A stretch of 64,000 nucleotides of DNA from Clostridium sp. CS001 (GTDB taxonomy: Bacteria; Bacillota; Clostridia; Clostridiales; Clostridiaceae), in the NCBI RefSeq assembly GCF_020443565.1, contig NZ_JAIZZN010000020.1, positions 1 to 64,000 of the forward strand, in the 5' to 3' direction. The position numbers and the translations under genes were made by a program. How positions within the stretch are numbered: position 1 is the stretch's first letter; every line of letters begins with the position of its first letter. Below, piece after piece: positions 1-9,864 of this stretch. The notes beneath the pieces are model-generated. The model was given only the letters and a program-made list of their open reading frames with translations, was not told the DNA's origin and ran no database searches.

Positions 1-216
1 TCAGTATTTTAAATTTATTACAGTAGCTTTTTAACAATTGAATATTTCTTCTGAAAATTTCTGCATCATGTAGGCTTGTTTGCTATGCCTATTTTTCTCC
101 CCAACTGCTCTTCGAGCATAAAACCTAGGACACTATAATTACTTTATAGAAACTCAAGTTTTTCATATTAGTTTCCGTGACTACTCAAAATGTGATAAAT
201 AATAATTATTATGTTC
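1..216 (-). ncRNA. Possible structured RNA, unassigned (6S-like candidate)
   Basis: No open reading frame is evident. Read on the minus strand there are two compact hairpins: GCTC-GAA-GAGC near 110-120, and TAGGC/GCCTA around an 11-nt loop near 71-92. They are separated by a purine-rich AGTTGGGGAGA stretch and followed by AT-rich sequence. The hairpin arrangement and the CCTAGG at about 126-131 recall Firmicute 6S RNAs, but this is an impression only. No promoter or terminator bounds it convincingly, and the window edge may cut it. It could instead be the 3' UTR of xpt. Confidence 0.25.
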
Positions 217-798
217 TTATCTGCTGGTTTGAAAAGCTACTTCGTTGCCCTCTAAAGATTCTATTATGGCCAATGATTCTACCCTAACACCCTCCTTTTC
301 AATAAAGCTTCTTCCATTTTGAAATGCCTTTTCAATAACAATTCCAACACCAACTACTTCTGCCTTTGCCTGTCTTACAATTTCAATAAGCCCCAGTGCT
401 GCATTTCCATTTGCTAAAAAGTCATCGATTATCAAAATTTTATCTTTAGAATTTATGTACTTTTTACTAGTTCTTACTTTGTAAGTCTTATTTTTTGTAA
501 ATGAGAATACATCTGCCTCATATGTATCGCTATCTAAATTAGTGGCCTCATGTTTTTTCGCAAAAACTACTGGAATGTTGTCAAAGTATTGTGCAACAAT
601 GCACGCTATTCCTATACCAGATGCTTCAACTGTCAATATTCTTGTAATCTCTTGATTTGCAAATCTTTCTTTAAACTCTTTTCCTATTTCATTAAAAAGC
701 TTTATATCAATTTGATGATTCAAAAAACTATCAACCTTTAAGATTTCCCCACGAATTACTGTACCTTCTGCTATTATTTTATCTTTTAATGCCTTCAT
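217..798 (-). CDS. xpt: Xanthine phosphoribosyltransferase
   Basis: Purine-salvage enzyme converting xanthine and PRPP to XMP in the cytoplasm. The 193-residue length matches Bacillus Xpt. The PRPP-binding loop [13 protein letters not shown] lies at residues 121-133, and the N-terminal FLNHQID segment (25-31) is typical of the xanthine-specific branch rather than HPRT. It is a single gene with a long leader holding a guanine-class purine riboswitch and terminator, as is usual for xpt, so excess guanine should shut it off. No pbuX partner is seen downstream before the window edge. The assignment is firm from family motifs plus riboswitch context. Confidence 0.95.
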   Translation of the reverse strand: MKALKDKIIAEGTVIRGEILKVDSFLNHQIDIKLFNEIGKEFKERFANQEITRILTVEASGIGIACIVAQYFDNIPVVFAKKHEATNLDSDTYEADVFSFTKNKTYKVRTSKKYINSKDKILIIDDFLANGNAALGLIEIVRQAKAEVVGVGIVIEKAFQNGRSFIEKEGVRVESLAIIESLEGNEVAFQTSR

Positions 799-982
799 AA
801 ACTTTCTCCTTTGTTACTTCATATTCATACGCATATATGAGATTGCACCATTATTCTTAACTCTAATGTAAATTAATGTAATTGCATGTTATAATAATAT
901 TACAACACTTTCAGTGTAAAATCAAACAATATTTTAAAAATTTTTGTAATATTCAATTAACTTTTTAAATTGTATATAAAAT

Positions 983-1010
983 AAAAAACACCCCCTATTT
1001 AACTAGGAGG
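983..1010 (-). terminator. Riboswitch-controlled terminator ahead of xpt
   Basis: On the minus strand CCTCCTA-GTTAAA-TAGGGGG forms a 7-bp stem (1004-1010 with 991-997, one G-U pair). It is followed by a U-rich tail TGTTTTTTATTTT. It sits between the purine aptamer and xpt, so it is the likely expression platform. The 5' arm could alternatively pair with the 3' strand of aptamer stem P1 (GGGTGG), giving the ligand-free antiterminator. Confidence 0.75.
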
Positions 1011-1076
1011 TATACAATAAAAATCATCAATAAAAATAATTGATTCTACAATTATTTCAATATAATTATTATAACC

Positions 1077-1145
1077 ACCCATAGTCAAGTATTTTACGGT
1101 TACTTGGTAGAAACGCTTAGTCCATATTTCTAAGCATATATGAGT
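1077..1145 (-). promoter_or_regulatory. Purine riboswitch aptamer, guanine class
   Basis: On the minus strand the conserved purine-aptamer blocks appear in order: ACTCATATA, AATATGG, GTTTCTACC, CCGTAAA and GACTATGGGT. P1 forms from ACTCA (1141-1145) and TGGGT (1077-1081). The specificity position in the GACTAT block is C, not the U of adenine aptamers (GATTAT), so guanine or hypoxanthine is the predicted ligand. Location ahead of xpt agrees. Confidence 0.95.
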
Positions 1146-1203
1146 TTGCGAATATTCGGTTTTGTTTTGCATTCATCGTTCGTATTTAGTTTGCTATAAG
1201 TAT

Positions 1204-1232
1204 ATAGTACAACATTTTTCTTATTAAATCAA
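1204..1232 (-). promoter_or_regulatory. Probable sigma-A promoter of xpt
   Basis: Minus strand TTGATT (1227-1232), 17-nt spacer, TACTAT (1204-1209). This would start the transcript about 50 nt before the riboswitch. Match to consensus is moderate. Confidence 0.45.
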
Positions 1233-1245
1233 CCCGTATTAAAAA

Positions 1246-1277
1246 ATGTTGTGCTAAATAATTAATTAGCACAACAT
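1246..1277 (-). terminator. Terminator of the glycogen operon
   Basis: ATGTTGTGCTAA (1246-1257) pairs perfectly with TTAGCACAACAT (1266-1277) over an 8-nt loop. Read leftward, the direction of glgP, it is followed by TTTTTT. It lies 12 bp beyond the glgP stop codon. Confidence 0.85.
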
Positions 1278-1288
1278 CTTTCGCATAA

Positions 1289-3733
1289 TTATAATTTAAT
1301 ATTAACCCCTTGAACTCCCCATATTTCCTTAGCATATTGTTTTATTGTATTATCACTAGAAAACATACCGGATTTTGCAATGTTTACAATAGACATTTCC
1401 TGCCATTTAGATTTTTGCCTATATAACATATCAATTTCACACTGAGCCTTTACATATGAATCAAAATCTTTAAGTACGAAATATTCATCATTTTGTACTA
1501 GCAAGCTATCATATATACTCTTAAATTCCATTTTATCAGTTTCTAAAAATCCATCTATCATTTGATTTACTATGGTGCTTAATCTTTTATCATTGCTATA
1601 TACATCAAAAGCATTATAATCTTTATTCTTGTAATGCTCTATCACTTCTTGCGCCGTTAACCCAAACAATATAATGTTTTCTTTTCCCACTGCATCAAAT
1701 ATTTCTACGTTAGCTCCATCTAATGTTGCTATAGTTATAGCACCATTCATCATAAATTTCATATTACCTGTCCCCGAAGCTTCTTTAGATGCAGTAGATA
1801 TTTGCTGACTTACATCTGCACAAGGAATAATCTTTTCAGCCAGGGACACCCCATAGTTATGAAGGAATACTATCTTGATTTTATCTCTAACTATAGGATC
1901 ATTGTTTATCTTAGTGGCCAAAGTATTTATAAGTTTAATCGTTTGTTTTGCAATATAATAACTTGGAGAAGCTTTTGCACCAAATATAAAAGTTCTTGGA
2001 ACTATATCTAAATTCGGATTTTCTCGAAGTTGATTATACAAATGCATGATGTTAAATACATTTAAAAGTTGCCTTTTATAAGAATGCATTCTTTTTACAT
2101 GAACATCAAATATGGAATTTGGATCAACTGATATACCTGAACTTGTCAACAAATAATTCGAAAAATTTATCTTGTTATTTATCTTTATATTTTGTGTTTT
2201 CTCTTGGAAAGTACTATCCTTTGCATAATCCATTAATTTAACAAGCTCATCTGGAGCCTTTATCCACTTGTCACCTATTGTTTCTGTTATAAGCTTTGCT
2301 AATTTTTCGTTAGAGTTGAGTAACCACCTTCTATGCGTTATCCCGTTAGTTTTATTATTAAATTTGTCTTTAAAGAATTCGTAAAAATCCGCTAATTCTT
2401 GATGTTTTAACAATTCGGTGTGCAATTTTGCAACTCCATTAACAGAATGACTCCCTACAATAGCAAGATAAGCCATCCTTATATATCTATCATAAATAAT
2501 AGACATTTTATTTACTTTATTCCAATCACCATTATATCTATGATACACTTCATTGCAAAAACGCTTGTTTATTTCTTCAATAATCATATAAATACGTGGA
2601 AGTAATTTTTGAAACATTTCTACAGGCCACTTTTCCAGCGCTTCTGCCATAATTGTGTGATTAGTATATGCCATAGTATTAGTTGTAATCATAAAAGCCA
2701 TGTCCCAAGATAACCCTTCCTCGTCAATTAAAATCCTCATTAACTCGGCTACAGCAACTGCTGGATGAGTATCATTTATTTGAATAGCGACATACTTGTG
2801 AAAATCTTCTAGTGGTTTTTGGGTTTTTTTATAGCTTCTTAAAATGCTTTGTATTCCTGCGCTTACGAAAAAATACTCTTGTTTTAATCGTAGAAGTCTC
2901 CCTTTTTCATAACTGTCATCGGGATATAATATTTGCGAAATAGCCTCCACTGAATATTTATCTTCACCTGCTTGTGCATAGTCTCCTTTGCTAAAGGATG
3001 AAAAATCAAAATCTTCTTCCATTGTTTCTGCGCTCCAAAGTCTTAAGGTGTTTACCATATTGTTTTTATACCCTTTTATAGGAGTATCATATGGTACTGC
3101 TTTTACAGAGGAGTAATTTTCATGAACAACTTTCATCTTACCATATTCCTCTGAAAAATAGACTTCTCCGCCAAACCTTACTTCCACTGACTTGTTTTCT
3201 TTTCTAATTTCCCAGACATCTCCACCTTTTAACCAATTGTCGGGAACTTCCACCTGGTACCCATTCTCTATTTTTTGTTTGAATAATCCGTACTTATATC
3301 TTATACCACAACCATGTCCAGGTATATTTGTAGACGCCATAGAATCTAAGAAACATGCTGCTAATCTTCCAAGTCCACCATTACCAAGGCCCGCATCTAA
3401 TTCTATTTCCTCTAGGTCTTTCAAACTAATTCCCAGCTCAAGGAGTGCTTCACTACATACACTTTTTATACCTAAGTTAACTAAATTGCTATTTAACAAC
3501 TTCCCAACCAAGAATTCCATAGAAAAATAATAAACTTGTTTTACATTATTTTTAGAATATTCTTTATTAGTTTCTATCCAAGGTTTGGAGCAGTAATCTT
3601 TTATTAATGCACCTAAAGCAAAATATTTATGTATCATAGACGCATCCATTGCATCTTCAGCAAACATTGTTTGTAATTTTTCTGTATAGTCAAGTTTAAA
3701 TATTTCTTTATCTATTACCACATTATCCACCAC
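1289..3733 (-). CDS. glgP: Glycogen phosphorylase
   Basis: Releases glucose-1-phosphate from the ends of glycogen by phosphorolysis, using pyridoxal phosphate. The 814 residues match bacterial GlgP length. The PLP-lysine motif EASGTGNMK is clear, with Lys659 as the Schiff-base residue, followed by the NGAITIATLDGANVEI signature. GLGNGGLGRLAACF near residues 115-128 is the other family hallmark. It is the last gene of the glgB-C-D-A-P operon, 16 bp after glgA and just ahead of a strong terminator. Synthesis and breakdown enzymes are therefore made from one transcript, as in other clostridia that store granulose before sporulation (that role is inferred). Confidence 0.97.
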   Translation of the reverse strand: MVDNVVIDKEIFKLDYTEKLQTMFAEDAMDASMIHKYFALGALIKDYCSKPWIETNKEYSKNNVKQVYYFSMEFLVGKLLNSNLVNLGIKSVCSEALLELGISLKDLEEIELDAGLGNGGLGRLAACFLDSMASTNIPGHGCGIRYKYGLFKQKIENGYQVEVPDNWLKGGDVWEIRKENKSVEVRFGGEVYFSEEYGKMKVVHENYSSVKAVPYDTPIKGYKNNMVNTLRLWSAETMEEDFDFSSFSKGDYAQAGEDKYSVEAISQILYPDDSYEKGRLLRLKQEYFFVSAGIQSILRSYKKTQKPLEDFHKYVAIQINDTHPAVAVAELMRILIDEEGLSWDMAFMITTNTMAYTNHTIMAEALEKWPVEMFQKLLPRIYMIIEEINKRFCNEVYHRYNGDWNKVNKMSIIYDRYIRMAYLAIVGSHSVNGVAKLHTELLKHQELADFYEFFKDKFNNKTNGITHRRWLLNSNEKLAKLITETIGDKWIKAPDELVKLMDYAKDSTFQEKTQNIKINNKINFSNYLLTSSGISVDPNSIFDVHVKRMHSYKRQLLNVFNIMHLYNQLRENPNLDIVPRTFIFGAKASPSYYIAKQTIKLINTLATKINNDPIVRDKIKIVFLHNYGVSLAEKIIPCADVSQQISTASKEASGTGNMKFMMNGAITIATLDGANVEIFDAVGKENIILFGLTAQEVIEHYKNKDYNAFDVYSNDKRLSTIVNQMIDGFLETDKMEFKSIYDSLLVQNDEYFVLKDFDSYVKAQCEIDMLYRQKSKWQEMSIVNIAKSGMFSSDNTIKQYAKEIWGVQGVNIKL

Positions 3734-3749
3734 CTTGTAATCTTTAGTT

Positions 3750-5177
3750 TTATAAGCTATTATATAAATCCATGTAGTTTTTAGCTGAATTTTCCCAGCT
3801 ATTATTTAAAAGCATAGCATTTTCAACTAACTTATCCCAAGCTATCTTGTCATTATATAAGTCTAGAGCTCTATTTATGGTATCTAATAATTCTTCACTA
3901 CTATAGTTTTCAAAGGAAAATCCATTTCCATCACCAGTGTATTTATTATAAGGTATAATAGTGTCTTTTAATCCTCCAGTTTCGTGAACTATTGGTATAC
4001 TTCCATATCTTAAGGCTATAAGCTGGCCTATTCCACAAGGTTCAAACAATGACGGCATCAAAAACATATCTGAAGCAGCATATATTTGTTGTGCTAAAGA
4101 CTCATCATAAGTAATATTTGTTGATATACGACTAGGATAAATGGAGTTATAATATTGAAAAATATCTTCATAATATCCATCTCCATTACCAAGCAATACT
4201 ATCTGAATAGGAAGACTTAGTAGTTCTTGAAGTCTATCCACAATTAAATCTAACCCCTTTTGTTTCACTAATCTAGTTACAATGCCTATCATTGGTATGG
4301 TTTCATTTACTGCCAAATTTAGTGTTTGCTGAAGCTTTAATTTATTTTTTACCTTTTGATCTCTATTGTTCACATCATAATTATAAAATATCTTTTTATC
4401 TACTTTAGGATTGTATAATTCATAATCTATACCATTTACAATTCCATGTAAAGTTTCAGATTTTAAGCGTAGCAACCCATCTAAACCTTCTCCATAAAAA
4501 GGAGTTTGTATTTCTTTTGCATAGCTATTGCTAACCGTAGTCACTGCATCTGCAAAAACAATTCCCCCCTTCATAAAGGACACATCATTATAAAATTTAA
4601 GTTCCTCATCATTAAAGTACTTTTCATTTAAATTTAATAACTCTCCAAGTATTTCTTTCGAAAATACCCCTTGATATTTTAAATTATGTATAGTGAATAT
4701 ACTTTTTATATTGCTGTATTTCTCATCTTCACTATAGTGTTCTTTGAGTAAAACTGGTACAACTGCTGAGTGCCAATCGTTACAATGAATTATATCTGGT
4801 ACGAAATCCCCCATATGCTTTATTGATTCAAGTACTGCTTTTGAAAAATAAGAAAACCTCTCTCCATCATCGTAACATCCATATATTTCAGTCCTATTAT
4901 AATAGTATTCATTATCTACAAAATAATATGGTAGGTCATCATAAGTTAAATATTGCAATCCACAATATTGATTTCTCCATCCAACAGTAACGTTGAACTC
5001 CGCTATATCTTCCATACAACTTTTAAAAGAGGATGGGATTCCACTGTACTTTGGCATAATTACTCTTGCATCTATGCCTAGCTTTCTTAAAGCTTTAGGT
5101 AGTGCATATGCAACATCTCCAAGCCCTCCTGTTTTTATAAAAGGGTATGCTTCAGAAGCAACAAATAATACTTTCAT
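3750..5177 (-). CDS. glgA: Glycogen synthase (ADP-glucose)
   Basis: GT5 glucosyltransferase that extends alpha-1,4-glucan using ADP-glucose. It has 475 residues, standard for bacterial GlgA. The N-terminal ADP-glucose loop KTGGLGDVAYALP begins at Lys15. The C-terminal EPCGIGQLIALRYGSIPIVHETGGLKDT block carries the second-domain nucleotide-binding residues. Its start has a clear AGGAGTG ribosome site and it lies 47 bp behind glgD. Partner enzymes GlgC/GlgD (substrate) and GlgB (branching) are encoded upstream in the same operon. Confidence 0.97.
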   Translation of the reverse strand: MKVLFVASEAYPFIKTGGLGDVAYALPKALRKLGIDARVIMPKYSGIPSSFKSCMEDIAEFNVTVGWRNQYCGLQYLTYDDLPYYFVDNEYYYNRTEIYGCYDDGERFSYFSKAVLESIKHMGDFVPDIIHCNDWHSAVVPVLLKEHYSEDEKYSNIKSIFTIHNLKYQGVFSKEILGELLNLNEKYFNDEELKFYNDVSFMKGGIVFADAVTTVSNSYAKEIQTPFYGEGLDGLLRLKSETLHGIVNGIDYELYNPKVDKKIFYNYDVNNRDQKVKNKLKLQQTLNLAVNETIPMIGIVTRLVKQKGLDLIVDRLQELLSLPIQIVLLGNGDGYYEDIFQYYNSIYPSRISTNITYDESLAQQIYAASDMFLMPSLFEPCGIGQLIALRYGSIPIVHETGGLKDTIIPYNKYTGDGNGFSFENYSSEELLDTINRALDLYNDKIAWDKLVENAMLLNNSWENSAKNYMDLYNSL

Positions 5178-5224
5178 AATAACACTCCTTCCTCTCTATA
5201 TTATAAATTACTCTTTTATTGATT

Positions 5225-6343
5225 TTAATATCGTTCTGATCGATTCTTTTTCTCTACTACAACCGGGAACTCCTCATCCCCTTTTAGAACTGTATTTTCT
5301 TTTACAATAGTATTTTTGTCAATTATAACATTGGTAAGCTTACAACCTTTTTTAATTTCACAATTCTCAAATATTATACAATTTTTAACCTCTGCACCCT
5401 CTTGCACAATTACCCTTCTAGAAATTATACTATTTTCTATGCTTCCCTTTAAAATACATCCATTTGAAATCAAAGCATTATTAACTTTTGCCCCATTAAA
5501 GTATTTAGTTGGTGCTTCATCTTTACTCTTTGTATAGACTAACCCATTGTTAAAAAATAACTCCTTGGTTATTTTAGCATTTAGCATATCCATACTAGTT
5601 TTATAATAACTTTTCACAGAGTCTACACATTGGAGGTAACCCTTAAATTCATATGCATTTACATTTAACTCGGAAGAACTGTTATAAATTGCTTCTTTTA
5701 TAGAATTATGATATCCGGTCTGAATGCTTTTATTTATAATTTTTATAAGAGTGCTTTTTTTCATTATAAACATTTCCATTGATATATTTAGTTTGTCATA
5801 TGTTCCTACGTTTTTGCCAATGCTCAAAACTTTATTTTCTTCATTAATGTTTAAAGTGCTACAATTTATATAATGTTTTTTTGCATTATTTGTTTTCTTG
5901 TACAATAAAGTTATATCAGCACCTGATGTTTCATGATATTTAGCAGCTTCATTGTAATTAATGTTGCATATCATATATGAAGAAGATATTATTACATAAT
6001 CCTGCTTTGTTCTATGAATATACTCCATATTATTGCTAAGCACATCTATATCTCTTAATTGAGCTCTTTCTGAAGCAAAGTTAAATAAAAATAAACCATT
6101 TGTTTTCCTATCTAAATCCCAGGGTTTACCTGAACCTAAGTGATCCACTAAGGATCTAGATTTTGTGCTAGTGAATACTCCTATATTATAAATGCCAGAA
6201 TTAATCATATTTGAAAGTACAAAATCAATGATTCTATATCTCCCACCTATAGGTATGGATGCTATAGGTCTTGATTTCGTAAGACTTTTAATACCATCTT
6301 CTTTCTCATTCAACATTAATATTCCTATATAATTTTTAAGCAT
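5225..6343 (-). CDS. glgD: Glucose-1-phosphate adenylyltransferase, GlgD subunit
   Basis: Second subunit of ADP-glucose pyrophosphorylase, paralogous to GlgC. The nucleotidyltransferase core is recognisable (IGGRYRIIDFVLSNMINSGI, residues 32-51), followed by left-handed beta-helix hexapeptides in the C-terminal third. The N-terminal LAGGxGxRL pyrophosphorylase loop of GlgC is replaced by LMLNEKEDGIKSL, so catalysis is probably weak or absent and the role is regulatory or allosteric. This split is known for Bacillus GlgC/GlgD. The gene lies 17 bp after glgC. Length 372 is usual for the subunit. Confidence 0.93.
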   Translation of the reverse strand: MLKNYIGILMLNEKEDGIKSLTKSRPIASIPIGGRYRIIDFVLSNMINSGIYNIGVFTSTKSRSLVDHLGSGKPWDLDRKTNGLFLFNFASERAQLRDIDVLSNNMEYIHRTKQDYVIISSSYMICNINYNEAAKYHETSGADITLLYKKTNNAKKHYINCSTLNINEENKVLSIGKNVGTYDKLNISMEMFIMKKSTLIKIINKSIQTGYHNSIKEAIYNSSSELNVNAYEFKGYLQCVDSVKSYYKTSMDMLNAKITKELFFNNGLVYTKSKDEAPTKYFNGAKVNNALISNGCILKGSIENSIISRRVIVQEGAEVKNCIIFENCEIKKGCKLTNVIIDKNTIVKENTVLKGDEEFPVVVEKKNRSERY

Positions 6344-6360
6344 ACTATCACCTCACAAAT

Positions 6361-7515
6361 TTATAATTTAGTTGATATATTTGAATCAGCTTTAATTTCC
6401 TTACCTTCTTCTATAACAATAATATCTCGACCATTACCAATACACGCATTTCGTCTTATGGTAGCATTGCTTCCTATGATAGCTTTATCTATAACTACAT
6501 TATTTCCTATTTTGGTATTAGCTAGAACTACTGAATTTGTTATTTTTGTATTTTTACCAACATGTACTCCTTGGAAAAGCACGGAATTGCTTACTTCTCC
6601 AAAAACAGTACAACCTTCATTTAACATTGCATTATTAATCTTTGCCTCAGGCCCTATATATTGTGGTGGCAACATGGCATTTACTGAATATATTTTCCAC
6701 TTGCCATCATGTATATTTAATTCATTATCATCAGATAGCAAGTCCATATTCGCTTCCCAAAAGCTTTCAATAGTACCAACATCTCTCCAATATCCTTTGA
6801 AGGGATATGCATATAATTTTTGCTTATTATTTAACATTTTAGGTATTATGTTTTTACCAAAATCATTACTAGAGGTTTTATCAAGGCTATCCGCTTTTAG
6901 TAGCTGTTTAAGAGTCCCCCAATTAAAAATATAAACTCCCATAGATGCTAAATTGCTTTTAGGATTCTCTGGCTTTTCCTCAAATTCATATATACTATCA
7001 TCTTCCCTGGTATTCATTATTCCGAATCTACTAGCTTCCTCTAGGGATACTTCTAGTACTGCAATAGTAACATCCGCAGCTTTTTCTTTGTGATACGTTA
7101 ACATTTCCGAATAATCCATTTTATAAATATGGTCTCCTGATAAGATAAGCACATATTCTGGGTCAAAGCTATCAATGTAATTTGTATTTTGGTATATAGC
7201 ATCTGCTGTACCCTTGTACCAATTACCACCATCCTCACTTTGATAAGGTGGAAGCAAACTAACTCCTCCATTTCTTCTGTCTAAATCCCATGGTGCACCT
7301 ATTCCTATATGTGAGTTTAAAACCAATGGTTGATATTGAGTAAGAACCCCCACAGTGTCTATATTAGAATTAGAACAATTACTTAAAGAAAAGTCTATAA
7401 TTCTATACTTTCCTCCAAAAGGAACTGCAGGTTTTGCTATCATCTTTGTTAATTGTTTTAGTCTTGACCCTTGACCCCCTGCAAGGATCATAGCTATTAC
7501 TTCCTTTTTTATCAT
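6361..7515 (-). CDS. glgC: Glucose-1-phosphate adenylyltransferase, catalytic subunit
   Basis: Makes ADP-glucose from ATP and glucose-1-phosphate, the committed step of bacterial glycogen synthesis. From the chosen start the protein has 384 residues. [12 protein letters not shown] at residues 8-19 is the pyrophosphorylase loop, and [14 protein letters not shown] follows. The C-terminal third is a left-handed beta-helix. An ATG 27 bp upstream is in frame, but the strong AAAGGAGG ribosome site falls inside that extension and 8 bp before the ATG at 7515, so the shorter start is preferred. Works with GlgD encoded immediately downstream. Confidence 0.97.
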   Translation of the reverse strand: MIKKEVIAMILAGGQGSRLKQLTKMIAKPAVPFGGKYRIIDFSLSNCSNSNIDTVGVLTQYQPLVLNSHIGIGAPWDLDRRNGGVSLLPPYQSEDGGNWYKGTADAIYQNTNYIDSFDPEYVLILSGDHIYKMDYSEMLTYHKEKAADVTIAVLEVSLEEASRFGIMNTREDDSIYEFEEKPENPKSNLASMGVYIFNWGTLKQLLKADSLDKTSSNDFGKNIIPKMLNNKQKLYAYPFKGYWRDVGTIESFWEANMDLLSDDNELNIHDGKWKIYSVNAMLPPQYIGPEAKINNAMLNEGCTVFGEVSNSVLFQGVHVGKNTKITNSVVLANTKIGNNVVIDKAIIGSNATIRRNACIGNGRDIIVIEEGKEIKADSNISTKL

Positions 7516-7571
7516 GCTACCTTCCTCCTTTCCAATCTGCAATATTACTCGTGATATGATGTAAAATAAAG

Positions 7572-9473
7572 TTACACACTGGCTTTGTAGTTATTTTTAA
7601 CTTGTTTTATATTCTCATCAGGCTTTATGAAAACTATAGATAATGGCGCAAGCTTAATATCTATACAATAAGGTTTATCATTCCATTTTTTTAATATAGG
7701 TTTAATATTAGTTTTATCATACTTATTGCTTTCATTATAACTATTAAATACCTCTGTATAACCTACAAACATTGGAACACCAACTTTATAACTTTCATAA
7801 TTAACCTTTGTAAAGTTACATACTATAATTAAAAAGTCACTATCAGCTTTGCCTTTTCGTATAAACGAAATCACGCTTTGATTAAAATTCCCATGTTCAA
7901 TCCATTCAAACCCTTCACTAGTATGATCTAGTTGCCATAGTGCTTTCTGATTTTTATAGAATTCATTTAAGGCTTTAGTATACTGTTGAAGATTTTTATG
8001 CATAGGGTACTCTAAAAGAAGCCAATCTAACTGATTATCATTATTCCATTCAATAAATTGACCAAACTCACCACCCATAAATAACAGTTTTTTGCCTGGA
8101 TGCGCCATCATATATCCATAAAATAATCTTAGGCTTGCAAATTTATCCTCATATTCTCCAAACATCTTGTTTAATAGAGACTTTTTTCCATGAACTACTT
8201 CGTCATGTGAAAGTGGTAAAATAAAATTTTCAGAAAAAGCGTACATTAATGAAAATGTAATTAATTTATGTTGAGTCTTTTTTTCTTCTCTGCTGAGTTG
8301 CATATATTTTAGCATGTCATTCATCCATCCCATGTTCCACTTGTAGTTAAACCCAAGCCCCCCTACATCAGTAGGCGCTGTTACTTTACTCCAGGCCGTA
8401 GATTCCTCTGCAATTATTAATACATTAGGATAATCTTTAAATATAACTTCATTTAACTTTTTTATAAATGATATGGCCTCCAGGTTTTCATTTGTACCTT
8501 TAGCATTTCTAAGAGCTTCACTACTCCTTTTTCCATAATCCAAATATAGCATGTTAGAAACAGCATCAACTCTTAATCCGTCAATATGATATACATCAAA
8601 CCAGAACCTTGCATTTGAAATCAGGAAATTTTGAACCTCATTTTTCCCTAAATCAAAGTTAGCAGTGCCCCAATCATAATTTTCACCCATTAAAGGATTT
8701 TCATATTCATACAAGTGTGTTCCATCAAAATTATAGAGACCATGATTATCTTTACAAAAGTGTCCTGGTACCCAATCTAAGATTACCCCAATATTATTTT
8801 CATGGAACTTATCTACAAGATACATAAAGTCTTTGGGATTTCCATAGCGACTAGTTGCAGAAAAATATCCAGTGGCTTGATATCCCCATGAAGCATCTAG
8901 AGGATGCTCCGTAAGAGGTAGTATCTCTATGTGTGTATACCCCATGTAAAGTACATAATGAAGGAGTTTATCTGCAATTTCCCTATAAGAATAAAATTTA
9001 TTATTTTCATCCCTTACCCATGAACCCAAGTGAACTTCATATATATTTAGGGGTAAATCATAAGGTGGATTTTCTGCTCTATTTCTTATCCAAGACTCAT
9101 CGTTCCAATAAAACTCTTCTAAATTTGTTACCACGGATGCTGTATTTGGTCTAAGCTGTGAAAGATAGGCGTAGGGATCAGCCTTTAATATCGACATCCC
9201 CTGCTCTGTTATTATTTCATACTTGTATATCTGTCCTTCACTAATATCAGGTATAAAGATATTCCAGAAACCTGAATTTTTTATATTTTTCATTAAATGG
9301 TTATGACCATTCCAAGAATTAAAATCACCAACTACCTTCACCTCTTTAGCATTTGGTGCCCATACCGAAAACTCAGCACCTTTTTCGCCATTTTGTCTTG
9401 ATAGTTTGCAACCCATAAATTTGTATCTATTGAAATTATGATTATTAAAAATTAAAGCTTCCACATTATTCAT
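7572..9473 (-). CDS. glgB: 1,4-alpha-glucan branching enzyme
   Basis: GH13 enzyme adding alpha-1,6 branches to glycogen. From the ATG at 9473 it has 633 residues: a CBM48 domain (about 25-110), a catalytic barrel (about 145-510) and a C-terminal beta domain. The nucleophile is Asp303 in DGLRVDAV, the acid/base glutamate lies in IIAEEST (356-357), and [10 protein letters not shown] is the third catalytic block. The reading frame stays open 39 bp further up, but GGAGG sits just before the 9473 ATG. First gene of the glycogen operon, behind a near-consensus promoter. Confidence 0.97.
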   Translation of the reverse strand: MNNVEALIFNNHNFNRYKFMGCKLSRQNGEKGAEFSVWAPNAKEVKVVGDFNSWNGHNHLMKNIKNSGFWNIFIPDISEGQIYKYEIITEQGMSILKADPYAYLSQLRPNTASVVTNLEEFYWNDESWIRNRAENPPYDLPLNIYEVHLGSWVRDENNKFYSYREIADKLLHYVLYMGYTHIEILPLTEHPLDASWGYQATGYFSATSRYGNPKDFMYLVDKFHENNIGVILDWVPGHFCKDNHGLYNFDGTHLYEYENPLMGENYDWGTANFDLGKNEVQNFLISNARFWFDVYHIDGLRVDAVSNMLYLDYGKRSSEALRNAKGTNENLEAISFIKKLNEVIFKDYPNVLIIAEESTAWSKVTAPTDVGGLGFNYKWNMGWMNDMLKYMQLSREEKKTQHKLITFSLMYAFSENFILPLSHDEVVHGKKSLLNKMFGEYEDKFASLRLFYGYMMAHPGKKLLFMGGEFGQFIEWNNDNQLDWLLLEYPMHKNLQQYTKALNEFYKNQKALWQLDHTSEGFEWIEHGNFNQSVISFIRKGKADSDFLIIVCNFTKVNYESYKVGVPMFVGYTEVFNSYNESNKYDKTNIKPILKKWNDKPYCIDIKLAPLSIVFIKPDENIKQVKNNYKASV

Positions 9474-9633
9474 AAATACCTCCGCTTTAAATATATGCAA
9501 GATATAAGCCATTAACTACAATTTATAACATATACATATAAAAAATTAATACTCTAGCTACTGATTTTGCTAAAGATGACCCATACTTCTACGTGTATTT
9601 CATTTGCCAGAATATTATAATATCTTGCTTGTG

Positions 9634-9662
9634 ATTATACCACAAAAGTGCTATAAGGACAA
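9634..9662 (-). promoter_or_regulatory. Promoter of the glgBCDAP operon
   Basis: Minus strand TTGTCC (9657-9662), exactly 17 bp, then TATAAT (9634-9639). Predicted start near 9627 leaves a leader of about 150 nt before glgB in which no known riboswitch was recognised. Confidence 0.65.
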
Positions 9663-9725
9663 AAATACGCGAAAATAGTTATTGTTTGAAAGTACTGTCT
9701 TTAAAAACCTAACTTATGTAGCTTA

Positions 9726-9760
9726 TTCAAAATTCAAAATTCAAAATTCAAAATTCAAAA
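9726..9760. repeat. Five exact tandem copies of TTCAAAA
   Basis: Units at 9726, 9733, 9740, 9747 and 9754 are identical 7-mers. The last copy is also part of the left arm of the adjacent terminator palindrome. A microsatellite of this kind is prone to slippage. Confidence 0.9.
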
Positions 9761-9796
9761 GGGATAACAATGTATTATTGTTATCCCTTTTGAATT
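9752..9796 (-). terminator. Terminator of speD
   Basis: A perfect 20-bp inverted repeat (9752-9771 with 9777-9796) around a 5-nt loop. Read leftward from speD the stem ends in GGGATAACAAT... complemented by CCCTTTTGAATTTTG, so a U-rich tail (TTTTGAATTTTG) follows the GC block. Confidence 0.75.
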
Positions 9797-9864
9797 CATA
9801 TTTATTAATACTTACCAATACATTTTAATGATAAATATAAGTTTTTAAGTTATATTTTAAGTAA

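Noticed and set aside
6458-6934. 158-residue plus-strand ORF
   Set aside because: Antisense to the well-supported glgC; composition and lack of start signals mark it as spurious.
9726-9760. Possible CRISPR-like array
   Set aside because: Repeats are 7 bp, directly adjacent without spacers, and no cas genes are present; it is a microsatellite.
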